Below, in pieces: positions 1-7,742 of a stretch of 64,000 bases of DNA. Source of the stretch: Pseudomonas lalkuanensis. Its GTDB lineage: Bacteria; Pseudomonadota; Gammaproteobacteria; Pseudomonadales; Pseudomonadaceae. Under the pieces are notes generated by a model, which was not told the DNA's origin, did not search any database, and was given only the letters and a program-made list of their open reading frames with translations. The position numbers were made by a program, and so were the translations under genes. Position 1 is the first letter of the stretch. Every line of letters starts with the position of its first letter. Where the stretch lies: contig NZ_CP043311.1 of the NCBI RefSeq assembly GCF_008807375.1, forward strand, positions 1,220,001 through 1,284,000. Direction: 5' to 3'.

Positions 1-243
1 GGTGCCGAGCGTGCCGACCAGTACGAGGAATTCCTCGCCATGGCGGAGACCCCGGAGTTCAACGGCCGTGTGATCAACGCGCTGCTGAACGACCCGGAGC
101 TGGCCGCACGTTCCGGACAGACGCTGATCACCGCCGAGCTCGCCGCCGGCTACGGCATCACTGAAGACGCCGGGCGGCAGCCGCCGTCCTACCGCGACAT
201 GCTCGGCGCACCGCGTGTGCAGCACCCCGCGCGGGTGATCTGA
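1..243 (+). CDS. Short-chain dehydrogenase/reductase, C-terminal fragment (runs off window)
   Basis: The reading frame is open from the first base and ends with TGA at 241-243, giving the last 80 residues of a larger protein. The tail contains a Ser-Gly-Gln-Thr-Leu-Ile segment followed by Ala-Glu-Leu-Ala, Tyr-Gly-Ile-Thr and Asp-Gly-type turns, and Gln-Pro-Pro-Ser-Tyr. This is typical of the C-terminal end of classical SDR oxidoreductases. The Rossmann fold and catalytic Ser-Tyr-Lys lie outside the window, so the family call is an inference. Its context, a run of SDR and SnoaL genes, supports it. An epimerase-like gene follows on the same strand after 72 bases, so the two are probably co-transcribed. 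Confidence 0.5.
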   Translation, partial: GAERADQYEEFLAMAETPEFNGRVINALLNDPELAARSGQTLITAELAAGYGITEDAGRQPPSYRDMLGAPRVQHPARVI

Positions 244-315
244 ACCGACCATCGCCCGGGATGCTCCGGGCGCTTCAACCACGGGACTGGAAGGGTCCCA
301 TGCAGGAGTGAGGAA

Positions 316-1224
316 GTGATGAAGATTCTGGTGATTGGCGGGACCGGCCTGATCGGCGGCCATGCCGCGCTTTACCTCAAGGACCGTGGCCATGACGTGA
401 CCATTGCCGGGCGCAAACCAGCTGCAGAGGGCAGCGCACTCGCTGACCTGAAGCAGCTGCAGGGCGACTACGTCGCGGGTAGCTTCAGCCGTGATGACCT
501 GGCCGGCTTCGACGCCCTGGTGTTTGCCGCCGGCAGTGATATCCGCCACGCGCCCCAGGGTGGCGACATCGACGCCCACTGGCAGCGGGCCAACGTCGAG
601 GCCATTCCGCGTTTCTTCGAGCTGGCCCGCAGCGCGGGTGTCCGTCAGGCGGTGCTGGTGGGCAGCTTCTATCCCCAGGTGGCACCGGAACTGATCGAGA
701 GCATTCCCTACGTGCGGTCGCGCCATCTGTCGGATCAAGGCGTACGTGCGTTGTCCACGCCGGACTTCCGCGTGTGCAGCGTCAATGCGCCCTTCGTGGT
801 TGGTGCGGTACCGGGGCTGAAGGTCGACATGTTCGAGGCCTATACCCGTTACGCCGAGGGCAAGTTCGCGCCGCTGCCGTTTTTCGGTCCGGCCGGTGGC
901 AGCAACTTCATCTCCACCCGCTCGCTGTCCCAGGCGATCCTCGGGGCGCTGCTCCACGGTGAGTCGGGCAAGGCCTATCTGGTGGGGGACGAGAATCTCA
1001 GCTACGCCGAATACTTCGAGACCTTCCTGCGCGCCGTCGGCAACGACGCTGAGGTGCCGTCGCTGGACCAGGAGCATCCGCTGCTGCCAGACATGGCGCT
1101 CTACACCGGGCGCGGCAATACCGTTGTCTACGAGCCGGATACCGCTGAAGCCGCTCTGCTAGGGTATGTGCGCAACGACATCCAGCGGGCGGTGAACGAG
1201 GTGGTGGCGCAGTATCGCGGGTGA
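316..1224 (+). CDS. NAD(P)-dependent epimerase/dehydratase-like (extended SDR) protein
   Basis: A 302-residue protein opening with a beta strand and Gly-Gly-Thr-Gly-Leu-Ile-Gly-Gly, the TGxxGxxG dinucleotide-binding loop of extended or atypical SDRs. An Ala-Gly-Arg-Lys segment after the second strand suggests NADP preference. The usual catalytic YxxxK is not obvious, although a Ser-Phe-Tyr segment near residue 116 and a Tyr-Val-Arg-Ser-Arg segment near 134 lie where it would be. The start is GTG at 316 with an in-frame ATG at 319; AGGAG at 304-308 fits either. The gene follows the partial SDR on the same strand and converges with the four-SDR operon, with a terminator between. The substrate is unknown; a role in the same accessory pathway is inferred. 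Confidence 0.75.
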   Translation: MMKILVIGGTGLIGGHAALYLKDRGHDVTIAGRKPAAEGSALADLKQLQGDYVAGSFSRDDLAGFDALVFAAGSDIRHAPQGGDIDAHWQRANVEAIPRFFELARSAGVRQAVLVGSFYPQVAPELIESIPYVRSRHLSDQGVRALSTPDFRVCSVNAPFVVGAVPGLKVDMFEAYTRYAEGKFAPLPFFGPAGGSNFISTRSLSQAILGALLHGESGKAYLVGDENLSYAEYFETFLRAVGNDAEVPSLDQEHPLLPDMALYTGRGNTVVYEPDTAEAALLGYVRNDIQRAVNEVVAQYRG

Positions 1225-1236
1225 TGGTCCGAAGCG

Positions 1237-1262
1237 GTCCTCTCCCAAGAAGGGGAGAGGAC
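1237..1262. repeat. CTCTCCC-type intergenic hairpin repeat
   Basis: An inverted repeat of 10-base arms (GTCCTCTCCC / GGGAGAGGAC) with a 6-base loop, followed by a GGGTGAGGGAAG tail. A similar arrangement, an AGAGGGG hairpin followed by GGTGAGGGAAG, recurs at 61383-61420. This suggests a dispersed non-coding repeat rather than a gene-specific signal. Confidence 0.5.
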
Positions 1263-1335
1263 CCGGGGGTGAGGGAAGCACCGGCGGGTGCCGACCCCGG
1301 CAATCGCACAAACCTGCCAATTCACAGGGAACGAA

Positions 1336-1359
1336 AAAGGCCCGCTTTCGCGGGCCTTT
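1336..1359. terminator. Bidirectional intrinsic terminator between convergent genes
   Basis: A perfect 10-base stem AAAGGCCCGC / GCGGGCCTTT with a TTTC loop, flanked by A-rich sequence on the left and TTTC on the right. It lies between the epimerase gene (plus strand) and the SDR operon (minus strand) and can serve both. Confidence 0.85.
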
Positions 1360-1377
1360 CTGCATCCATTTCCCCAA

Positions 1378-2154
1378 TCAGATCGGCGAGCCCGGTAGGC
1401 CGGGGTAATAGGAACCGGCCGCCACGCCGCCATCCACCGACAGTTCGCTGCCATTGCAGTAGCTGGCTTCGTCGCTGGCGAGGAAGAGCGTGGCGCGGGC
1501 GATCTCCTCCGGTGCGCCAATGCGTTGCTGCGGCACGGTGCGGTACTGCGGAGCCAGCTCTTCCCGCGAGGCACCGGTGGGGTTGGACATGACGGTATCG
1601 ACGCCACCCGGATGCACCGAGTTGACGCGCACGCCATGGGGCCCCAGTTCCAGCGCCGCAACCTTGGTCAGGCCGCGCACACCCCACTTGCTCGACACGT
1701 AGGCCGCCAGCGCGTTGACCCCGCGCAGGCCGTCCACGGACGAGATGTTGACGATGGAGCCGGTGCGCTGTTCGCGCATGATCGGCGCCACGCTTCGGAT
1801 GCCGAGGAAGGTGCCGGTGAGGTTGATCGACAGGGCGCGCTCGAACTGTGTTTGGGTCAACTCTTCGATGGCGCCGAATACCAGCACGGCGGCGTTGTTC
1901 ACCAGCACGTCGATGCGGCCGTGGCGCTCCACGGTTTCGCGGACCAGCTGCTGCCAGCATTCTTCCTTGCTGACATCCAGGCGGCGGAAGCTGGCCGCCT
2001 CACCCAGTTCCGCCGCCAGTGCGCGGCCTTCGTCCTCCAGCAGGTCGGCGATGACGACGGTGGCGCCTTCCTTGACGAACAGACGCGAGGTTTGCGCGCC
2101 CATGCCGCGCGCGCCACCGGTGATGATGGCGACTTTGTTTGCCAGACGTTGCAT
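1378..2154 (-). CDS. SDR family oxidoreductase (hydroxysteroid/alcohol dehydrogenase-like)
   Basis: A 258-residue classical SDR. The N-terminus carries the cofactor loop Thr-Gly-Gly-Ala-Arg-Gly-Met-Gly. An Asp at the end of the second strand (IAD) predicts NAD(H). Asn-Asn-Ala-Ala follows strand four, Ser sits in Asn-Ile-Ser-Ser, and the active site is Tyr-Val-Ser-Ser-Lys. The chosen ATG at 2154 is preceded by AAAGGAG; the frame is open for seven more codons upstream but lacks a comparable ribosome site. It is the last gene of a five-gene minus-strand operon, 11 bases after the preceding SDR. The substrate cannot be read; a secondary alcohol or ketone on a ring or terpenoid skeleton is a reasonable guess. 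Confidence 0.9.
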   Translation of the reverse strand: MQRLANKVAIITGGARGMGAQTSRLFVKEGATVVIADLLEDEGRALAAELGEAASFRRLDVSKEECWQQLVRETVERHGRIDVLVNNAAVLVFGAIEELTQTQFERALSINLTGTFLGIRSVAPIMREQRTGSIVNISSVDGLRGVNALAAYVSSKWGVRGLTKVAALELGPHGVRVNSVHPGGVDTVMSNPTGASREELAPQYRTVPQQRIGAPEEIARATLFLASDEASYCNGSELSVDGGVAAGSYYPGLPGSPI

Positions 2155-2165
2155 GTCGTTCTCCT

Positions 2166-2921
2166 TTAACCCCAATAGGCCTGGCCGCCATCCAGCGGGA
2201 TGGTGGCGCCGGTCAGATAGCGGGCGTTGTCGCTGACCAGGAAGGCCACGGTGCGGCCGATGTCGTGTTCACAATCACCCACCCGGCGCAGCGGAATGCT
2301 GCTGAAGAAGGCTTCCGCCTCCACCGGGTTGGCCTCGATCCAGCCGCGTAGGCCGGGGGATAGGGCGTGAGGGGCGATGACGTTGACGCGGATGCCGTCC
2401 ACGCCCCATTCGCAGGCAGCCCCACGGCTGAGCGAGCGGATGGCTTCCTTGGTTGCGGCGTAGTGGCCGTAGCCTGATGCGTCCCAGCGCACGGCGGCGG
2501 AGGAGGCCAGGTTGACCACGGCGCCATCACCCTTGAGGTGCGGGTAGCAGGCGCGCATCAGGCGCAGGGTGGCCATGGGACCTGAGTCGATGCCCTTCAT
2601 GAAGGCTTCGTCCGTCACCTCGAGGATGCTGCCCAGCGGCACGATGTGGGCGTTGTTGACCAGGATGTTGAGGCCACCGAAGGCCTCCACCACTTGGGCC
2701 ACGCAGCGATCGATATCCGCCGGGCACATCACGTCGCATTCGAGCGCCAGGGCGGTGCCGCCACGGCGGCGAATTTCGGCACAAGTCTCTTCCAGGGTCG
2801 CGCGGGTGCGACCGGCCACGGCGACCTTGGCGCCCTCGGCGGCCAGCGAGTAGGCGATACCCTGGCCAACGCCCTGGCCGCCTCCGGTCACCAGGGCGAC
2901 CTTGCCTTGCAGCATGCTCAT
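2166..2921 (-). CDS. SDR family oxidoreductase
   Basis: A 251-residue classical SDR with Thr-Gly-Gly-Gly-Gln-Gly-Val-Gly near residue 12, Ala-Gly-Arg after strand two (suggesting NADP(H)), Asn-Asn-Ala-His, Ser-Ser before strand five, and Tyr-Ala-Ala-Thr-Lys as the Tyr-x3-Lys pair. The start at ATG 2921 follows GGGAG nine bases upstream. The upstream in-frame ATG at 2942 would place that ribosome site inside the gene, so it was not chosen. It is the fourth gene of the SnoaL-SDR operon; 25 bases separate it from the preceding gene. The cofactor call is inferred from the sequence and the substrate is unknown. Confidence 0.9.
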   Translation of the reverse strand: MSMLQGKVALVTGGGQGVGQGIAYSLAAEGAKVAVAGRTRATLEETCAEIRRRGGTALALECDVMCPADIDRCVAQVVEAFGGLNILVNNAHIVPLGSILEVTDEAFMKGIDSGPMATLRLMRACYPHLKGDGAVVNLASSAAVRWDASGYGHYAATKEAIRSLSRGAACEWGVDGIRVNVIAPHALSPGLRGWIEANPVEAEAFFSSIPLRRVGDCEHDIGRTVAFLVSDNARYLTGATIPLDGGQAYWG

Positions 2922-2946
2922 GTTTGTTTGCTCCCGAATCATTGGA

Positions 2947-3711
2947 TTAACCGGCGATGCCGGAGATCGTCTGTGCGTTGTCGATGCGCAGTTCGGCGCC
3001 GTTGACGAAGCGCGATTCGTCCGAGGCGAGGAACAGCACCAGGTTGGCCACGTCTTCCGGCATGCACATGCGTGCCATGGGGTTGTCGCCGATGCCCAGG
3101 GCCACCGGATCGAGGTTGGGCACCAGGGACTGGGTCATGGGTGTCCAGATGCCGTCGGGGTGAATGGAGTTGCAGCGGATGCGGTAGCCGCTGTTCTTGC
3201 AGTGCATCGCCACGTTGCGGGTCAGGGCGGTGACGGCGCCTTTGGAGCCGGTGTAGGCGCACATGGGCGGCAGACCGCCGAGGGCGGCGACCGAGGACAT
3301 CATGATGATCGAGCCGCCGGTGGCGTTGCGCTTCATGGCCTCGATGCCGTACTTGCAGCCGAGGAAGTAGCCATCGGCGTTCACCCGCATCACGTTGCGC
3401 CATTGCTGCAGGCTGGCCTCTTCGATCGTACCCAGGGGGCAGATGGCGGCGTTATTGACCAGCACATCGAGGCGGTCGAAGGTCGCCAGGGTCTGCTCGA
3501 TTGCCCGCTGCCAGTGTTGTTCCTCGGCGACATCGAGTTCGACGAACAGGGCTGCGGCACCAATCTCGGCAGCCAGGGCCGCGCCGGCCTCACAGTCTAT
3601 GTCCGCCAGCACCACGCGGGCGCCTTCGGCGGCCAGCAGAAGGGCATCGGCCTTGCCGACGCCGCTGGCGGCGCCGGTAATCAGTACGACCTTGTCTAGG
3701 ACACGTTTCAT
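2947..3711 (-). CDS. SDR family oxidoreductase
   Basis: A 254-residue classical SDR with Thr-Gly-Ala-Ala-Ser-Gly-Val-Gly near residue 12, Ala-Asp-Ile-Asp after strand two (NAD preference), Asn-Asn-Ala-Ala, Met-Met-Ser-Ser and Tyr-Thr-Gly-Ser-Lys. ATG at 3711 overlaps the stop of the upstream SDR in an ATGA arrangement and is preceded by GAGGAG, so translation is probably coupled. This is the third gene of the operon. It may act in sequence with its neighbours on one substrate series. Confidence 0.9.
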   Translation of the reverse strand: MKRVLDKVVLITGAASGVGKADALLLAAEGARVVLADIDCEAGAALAAEIGAAALFVELDVAEEQHWQRAIEQTLATFDRLDVLVNNAAICPLGTIEEASLQQWRNVMRVNADGYFLGCKYGIEAMKRNATGGSIIMMSSVAALGGLPPMCAYTGSKGAVTALTRNVAMHCKNSGYRIRCNSIHPDGIWTPMTQSLVPNLDPVALGIGDNPMARMCMPEDVANLVLFLASDESRFVNGAELRIDNAQTISGIAG

Positions 3712-4565
3712 TCAGCTCTCCTCAAAGGGGCCCGACCGGCCAGGGCGTCCTGTATGGCGTCTGCGCCGTACATGGCCGCCACCAGGTCGTCCAGGTGGGG
3801 ATTGCGGCGTAGTTCGTTGCCGCCGTCGATGGCCAGGCTCTGGCCGGTGGTCCAGACCGATTCCGGGCCGGCCAGGTAACGCACGGCTCCGGCGATGTCC
3901 GCGGGTGTGCCGAGGCGGCCGAGCGGTACCTCGTCGAGGAACGGCCGGCAGAGTTCAGGGCTGGCGAACAGGGCGCCAGTGGCCTCGCTGCGGAATAGTC
4001 CGGGGCGCACGGAATTGACGCGGATGCCGGCGCTGGCCAGCTCCTCGGCAGCGCAGCGCACCAGACTTTCCAGGGCAGCCTTGGCGGTGCAGTAGGACGA
4101 CAGCCAGCGGAAGGTCATCTGCGCGGCCGTGGACGAGATGCACACGATGGAGCCGCCGCCGTTGCGCGCCATCAGCGGGGCGCCATGTCGGATGGCGAGG
4201 AAGGCGCTCATCAGGTTTGCGTCGAGTTCGGCGGCGAAGCTCTTGGCGTCATGGTGCAGCAGGGGGCGAAAGCCACCACCGCCCACTGTGGGGATCAGGA
4301 TGTCCAGGCGCTGGTGAAGGTCGTAGGCCTGGTCCAGCGCCCGCAGCAAGTCGGCTTCCTCACAGGCGTCGCCGACGCAGAACTCGACCTGGGCGCCGGG
4401 CACCTGCCCGAGCAGGTCGTTGCGGGCTGCCTCCAGCGCCTCGGCGCGTCGGCCCAGCAGCACCACGTTGGCACCGTCCCTGATCAGCGCGAGGGCACAA
4501 ACCCTGGCCAGGGCGCCGGTGCCGCCGGTGATCAGCGCAGTCTTGCCGCTCAGGACCCCGATCAC
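3708..4565 (-). CDS. SDR family oxidoreductase with a deviant cofactor loop
   Basis: A 285-residue SDR, longer than its three neighbours because of a C-terminal extension of about 35 residues. The cofactor loop is Thr-Gly-Gly-Thr-Gly-Ala-Leu-Ala, lacking the third glycine of TGxxxGxG. The usual Asn-Asn-Ala-Gly is replaced by Pro-Thr-Val-Gly-Gly-Gly-Gly. Ser-Ser and Tyr-Cys-Thr-Ala-Lys, the catalytic residues, are present. ATGA overlap joins it to the SnoaL gene upstream and to the SDR downstream, indicating translational coupling. The deviations could mean altered cofactor binding; activity cannot be judged from sequence alone. Confidence 0.85.
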   Translation of the reverse strand: MIGVLSGKTALITGGTGALARVCALALIRDGANVVLLGRRAEALEAARNDLLGQVPGAQVEFCVGDACEEADLLRALDQAYDLHQRLDILIPTVGGGGFRPLLHHDAKSFAAELDANLMSAFLAIRHGAPLMARNGGGSIVCISSTAAQMTFRWLSSYCTAKAALESLVRCAAEELASAGIRVNSVRPGLFRSEATGALFASPELCRPFLDEVPLGRLGTPADIAGAVRYLAGPESVWTTGQSLAIDGGNELRRNPHLDDLVAAMYGADAIQDALAGRAPLRRAE

Positions 4566-4987
4566 TGATTGGCTCCTGGCAAGGGCTGGTCCTGGGACCA
4601 GTCCAGCAGCAGCTCGCGACAGGTGATGCGCCAGAGACCGTCAATGCAGGCGAAGCGATCACGGTAGCGGATGCCCCAATCCAGCTTGCGGGTGACGCCC
4701 TCGGCTTCGTAGATGTGGTTGGCGATGCAGTAGGTTTCGGCACTCGCCTCGAGGTCTTCCACCTCCGCCAGGTGGTTGTGGACATGGTGCTGGGTGACGC
4801 TGTAGCGACCCAGACCATTCATTCCCGCGACGATGGCGTCAACGCCGTCGAAGCTGAAGCCGGGCCCTTTGAGTACTGCGTCGGGTGCGAACAGGCGGGC
4901 CAGTGCCGTCCAGTCCCGTTTATCCACCGCCTGTGCGTAACGACAGACGAGTTCATAGAGCGCTTGCTTGTGCGATGCCTCGGACAT
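4562..4987 (-). CDS. SnoaL/NTF2-like protein, first gene of the SDR operon
   Basis: A 141-residue protein of the SnoaL/NTF2-like alpha+beta cone fold. It has an N-terminal helix ending in Tyr-Ala-x-Ala-Val-Asp-x-Arg-Asp-Trp, then Leu-Phe-Ala-x-Asp-Ala-Val, and a late Trp-Arg-Ile strand. The frame is open to 5083, but ATG 4987 has a strong AAGGAGG eight bases away. Proteins of this family often act as small hydratases, isomerases or dehydratases in steroid, terpenoid and polyketide metabolism. It overlaps the next SDR by four bases. The region up to 5170 is a divergent intergenic stretch with no clear operator. Confidence 0.8.
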   Translation of the reverse strand: MSEASHKQALYELVCRYAQAVDKRDWTALARLFAPDAVLKGPGFSFDGVDAIVAGMNGLGRYSVTQHHVHNHLAEVEDLEASAETYCIANHIYEAEGVTRKLDWGIRYRDRFACIDGLWRITCRELLLDWSQDQPLPGANQ

Positions 4988-5169
4988 GCCAGGAGCCTCC
5001 TTGTTTGTCCTGCTAGGTTGCAGGTGCGGGGAAACTCGCATCGCCGGGGCAGAGGGGCATCGGCCGATCGGACTATTGGTCATCGCGCAGGGCGCTAGTC
5101 CCCTCGGACGATGAGTGGCCAGGTAGCGCCGGCTAGGTTAGGCGTTCCCGCTTATATGGAGCAGCAGAG

Positions 5170-5649
5170 ATGGCCGACGCCGTTGAAACACTTCTGGAAA
5201 TCGAGCAGATCAAGCAGCTGAAGTACCGCTATTTCAGGGCGATCGACTGCCATGACTGGGCCTTGTTCGAAACCTGTGTGGCCGAGGACGTGACCACCGC
5301 GCTGGACAGCGGCAAGTACGCCTTTTCCGGTCGCGCCCGCTTTGTAGAGGGGCTACGTGGGCTGATGGACCGTCCGACCCTGCTGTCCAAGCATCAGGGG
5401 CACCACCCGGAGATCGAGTTGGTCGCGCCCGATCGGGCCCGGGGTAGCTGGTACCTTGAGGATCATGTGATCGACACGGAGAACGGCTGGATGGTGCACG
5501 GCACGGCGTTCTACCAGGACGAATACGTCAAGCGCGACGGGGCCTGGCAGATTCTGTCCACCGGATACCGGCGCGTCTTCGAAACGGTCACGGCGCCCAT
5601 CCCGGAGCAGTTCAAGGTCATTTCCTGCTGGTTCGGACTGCCCGAGTGA
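5170..5649 (+). CDS. SnoaL/NTF2-like protein (divergent)
   Basis: A 159-residue protein with the same fold as the first gene of the divergent operon: Ile-Lys-Gln-Leu-Lys-Tyr-Arg-Tyr-Phe-x-Ala-Ile-Asp followed by Asp-Trp, then an Ala-Glu-Asp-Val segment and a late Trp-Gln-Ile-Leu strand. The ribosome site is only a weak GGAGCAG. It is transcribed away from the SDR operon with 182 bases between the starts. Having two SnoaL-like proteins around four SDRs suggests paired oxidation and hydration or isomerisation steps in one pathway; the substrate is unknown. Confidence 0.78.
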   Translation: MADAVETLLEIEQIKQLKYRYFRAIDCHDWALFETCVAEDVTTALDSGKYAFSGRARFVEGLRGLMDRPTLLSKHQGHHPEIELVAPDRARGSWYLEDHVIDTENGWMVHGTAFYQDEYVKRDGAWQILSTGYRRVFETVTAPIPEQFKVISCWFGLPE

Positions 5650-5667
5650 ACGAATAGCGCCCGCCGC

Positions 5668-6627
5668 TCAGCCGGCGCGCAGCTCGCGGATACCCTTGCC
5701 GAGGCGCTTGCGCAGCAAGGTGCGCAGGGTCACGCCGTCGGCGTAGCCCACCAGCCCGGCCACCTGATCGACGCTGTGTTCGCTGGTTTTCAACAGATGC
5801 ACGGCACGTTCGATCCGCAGGTCCTGTACGTAGGCCAGGGGCGTCTTGCCCAGCACCTCGTGGATGCGCCGGGCGAGGGTGCGCTTGCTGGTGGCCAGTT
5901 CGCTGGCCGCCGCGTCGAGATTGAAACCTTCGGCCAGGCGTTCGCGCGCCCAGCGGTCGAAGCGTTGCACCAGCGGGTCGGCATGGGCCAGGTGGTCGGA
6001 GAGGGCGTAGGCCGATTGCGACGGGCGTGAGTCGACGATCAGGTAGCGCGCCACCAGGGCGGCCAGCTCCGGGCTGGTCTGGCGGATCAGCCAGAGGGTC
6101 AGGTCCAGGTGGCTGAGGGCGGCGCCAGCGGTCACCAATTGCCCGGAGCTGACGATCATCCGGCCGGCGTCGAGCCGCACCTGTGGATAACGTTGCCGGA
6201 ACAGCGGTGTCAGCCACCAGGTGGTGGTGGCTTCGTGCCCGTCCAGCAAGCCGGTTTCCGCCAGCACGAAAGTGCCGATGCAGGCTGCGGCGATTCGCGC
6301 GCCACCTACCGCCCAGTGGCGCAGGGCGACAACCGCATCGGCTACGTCAGGGCGGGCCAGGGCTTGCTGCAATGGGTCGGGCATCTTGTAGCCCATGGCC
6401 GGGACGATCACCCACTCCGGCGTCGGGCAATCGGCCAGCGGTCGCACCGGAACGCCGAAACCCAGGGAGCTTTTCACCTGAGGCCGAACCCCCGCCAGGG
6501 CCACCTCAAACCGCGGGCAGGGCAGTCCATGCAGGGCGGAGAGCTCGTTGGCGGTGGTGAGGGCGTCGAGCACGGTGGCAAGGCCCGTGTCGAACACACC
6601 CTCAAGGGCGAGGACGGTGAGCTTCAT
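5668..6627 (-). CDS. GlxA-type AraC family transcriptional regulator
   Basis: A 319-residue regulator. Residues 1 to about 190 form a DJ-1/PfpI-like (class I glutamine amidotransferase-like) domain with Ala-Ala-Cys-Ile-Gly at the nucleophile elbow. The last 100 residues form an AraC double helix-turn-helix, with Ala-Ala-Ser-Glu-Leu-Ala-Thr-Ser-Lys-Arg-Thr-Leu-Ala-Arg-Arg in the first and Val-Gly-Tyr-Ala in the second. The frame continues far upstream without a stop, but the domain begins at ATG 6627, which matches the family length of about 320. The gene is convergent with the SnoaL gene, 18 bases apart. The inducer is unknown; regulators of this class often control amine, amino-acid or nitrile catabolism. 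Confidence 0.85.
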   Translation of the reverse strand: MKLTVLALEGVFDTGLATVLDALTTANELSALHGLPCPRFEVALAGVRPQVKSSLGFGVPVRPLADCPTPEWVIVPAMGYKMPDPLQQALARPDVADAVVALRHWAVGGARIAAACIGTFVLAETGLLDGHEATTTWWLTPLFRQRYPQVRLDAGRMIVSSGQLVTAGAALSHLDLTLWLIRQTSPELAALVARYLIVDSRPSQSAYALSDHLAHADPLVQRFDRWARERLAEGFNLDAAASELATSKRTLARRIHEVLGKTPLAYVQDLRIERAVHLLKTSEHSVDQVAGLVGYADGVTLRTLLRKRLGKGIRELRAG

Positions 6628-6723
6628 GGCGAGATCGCTACCAAAGTTGTCAATCGCGCCAGTATGGCAAAGGGGTAATGGGCCATAAAGTGAGCCCCAC
6701 ACCCCTTGCTGCGGAGACTCGTC

Positions 6724-7164
6724 ATGTATCAGAAGACCCTCATTGCCGGTTGGGGCGACATGGACTTCAACTCCCATATGCGCAACACCGCCTACCTCGA
6801 CAAGTCTGCCGACGTGCGCATGATGTACTTCGCCGAGCGTGGCTTCCCCATGTCCGAGTTCCGTCGCCTGCGCCTGGGGCCGGTGGTGATGAAGGACGAG
6901 ATCGAGTACTTCCGCGAATTCCACTTGCTGGACGCGATGGACATCAGCATGCGCCTGGCCGGCCTGTCCGAAGACGGCAGCCGGATGATGCTGCGCAACG
7001 AGTTCTACCGGGGCACCACCCTGGCGGCGCGGGTCACCTCCACCGTCGGCTGGTTCGACCTGGAGCAGCGCAAGCTGGTGGTGCCGCCGCCGGCCCTGCT
7101 GGAAGCGCTCCAGGCCCTGGAGGAAAGCGAGGATTTCCGTGTGCTGCCGGGCAGCAGCCGCTGA
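6724..7164 (+). CDS. Acyl-CoA thioesterase, hotdog fold (4HBT-like)
   Basis: A 146-residue hotdog-fold protein. Trp-Gly-Asp-Met-Asp-x-Asn-x-His-Met-Arg-Asn-x-x-Tyr at residues about 11-24 is the 4HBT/FcbC-type signature with the catalytic Asp, and Asp-Glu-Ile-x-Tyr follows at mid-protein. ATG 6724 was chosen over an in-frame ATG at 6706 because the family begins close to the Tyr-Gln-Lys strand. It would hydrolyse acyl-CoA thioesters in the cytoplasm. The DUF488 gene follows 12 bases later on the same strand, so the two are probably co-transcribed. Confidence 0.8.
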   Translation: MYQKTLIAGWGDMDFNSHMRNTAYLDKSADVRMMYFAERGFPMSEFRRLRLGPVVMKDEIEYFREFHLLDAMDISMRLAGLSEDGSRMMLRNEFYRGTTLAARVTSTVGWFDLEQRKLVVPPPALLEALQALEESEDFRVLPGSSR

Positions 7165-7176
7165 GGAGGAGGGGAA

Positions 7177-7563
7177 ATGAGCATCAGCATCGTCCGACTG
7201 GGCACGCCGCGAGCCGCCGATGAAGGACTGCGCATCGGCACCGTGCGTCGGCCCCCGCGCGGCGTACCCAAGGCCGATTTCGCCAGCCGCGACTACTACG
7301 ACACCTGGCTGCCCCTGCTGGCGCCCAGCGCGGAGCTGATGGCCGAGGGCAAGGCCGCCGAAAGCGACGCCGACTGGGCGCGCTTCGCCAAGCGCTACCG
7401 CGCCGAAATGGAAGGCGGGGAGGGCGCGAGGGTGCTGGACCTGCTGGCCGCCCTGTCCCACGGCAGCCACTTCGCGGTGGGCTGTTACTGCGAGAACGAG
7501 GCACGCTGCCACCGATCCCTGCTGCGCCAGTTGCTGGCCGAGCGCGGCGCGTCGCTTCGCTGA
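7177..7563 (+). CDS. DUF488 family protein
   Basis: A 128-residue protein of the DUF488 family. It contains Gly-Thr-Val-Arg-Arg-Pro-Pro-Arg-Gly-Val near residue 21, Tyr-Tyr-Asp-x-Trp-Leu-Pro, a Lys-Arg-Tyr-Arg-x-Glu helix, and Gly-Cys-Tyr-Cys-Glu-Asn-Glu-x-Arg-Cys-His-Arg at the end. The last Cys/His-rich stretch is the family's conserved C-terminal motif. The start ATG 7177 follows GAGGAGGGGAA. No biochemical function is established for the family as far as I know. It sits 12 bases after the thioesterase gene. Confidence 0.8.
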   Translation: MSISIVRLGTPRAADEGLRIGTVRRPPRGVPKADFASRDYYDTWLPLLAPSAELMAEGKAAESDADWARFAKRYRAEMEGGEGARVLDLLAALSHGSHFAVGCYCENEARCHRSLLRQLLAERGASLR

Positions 7564-7742
7564 TTCCCGCGGCGGAAAACGCCCATCACTCCCCTCTGGC
7601 AGTCCTACGACCAAAGGCGCAGAATCGCGCCTCGTCGACGGAAGGTGCTGAGTATTAAGGCGCCTTCATTCCTATACTTCTGAGGTATGGGTCTTACTCT
7701 TCTTTTCATTCCTTCTTTCTTACTTTCTTTACTGGACGCATC

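Noticed and set aside
5668..7614. GlxA-type regulator as a 648-residue protein with a long N-terminal extension
   Set aside because: The extra 329 residues run antisense to the thioesterase and DUF488 genes. The family starts at the ATG at 6627.
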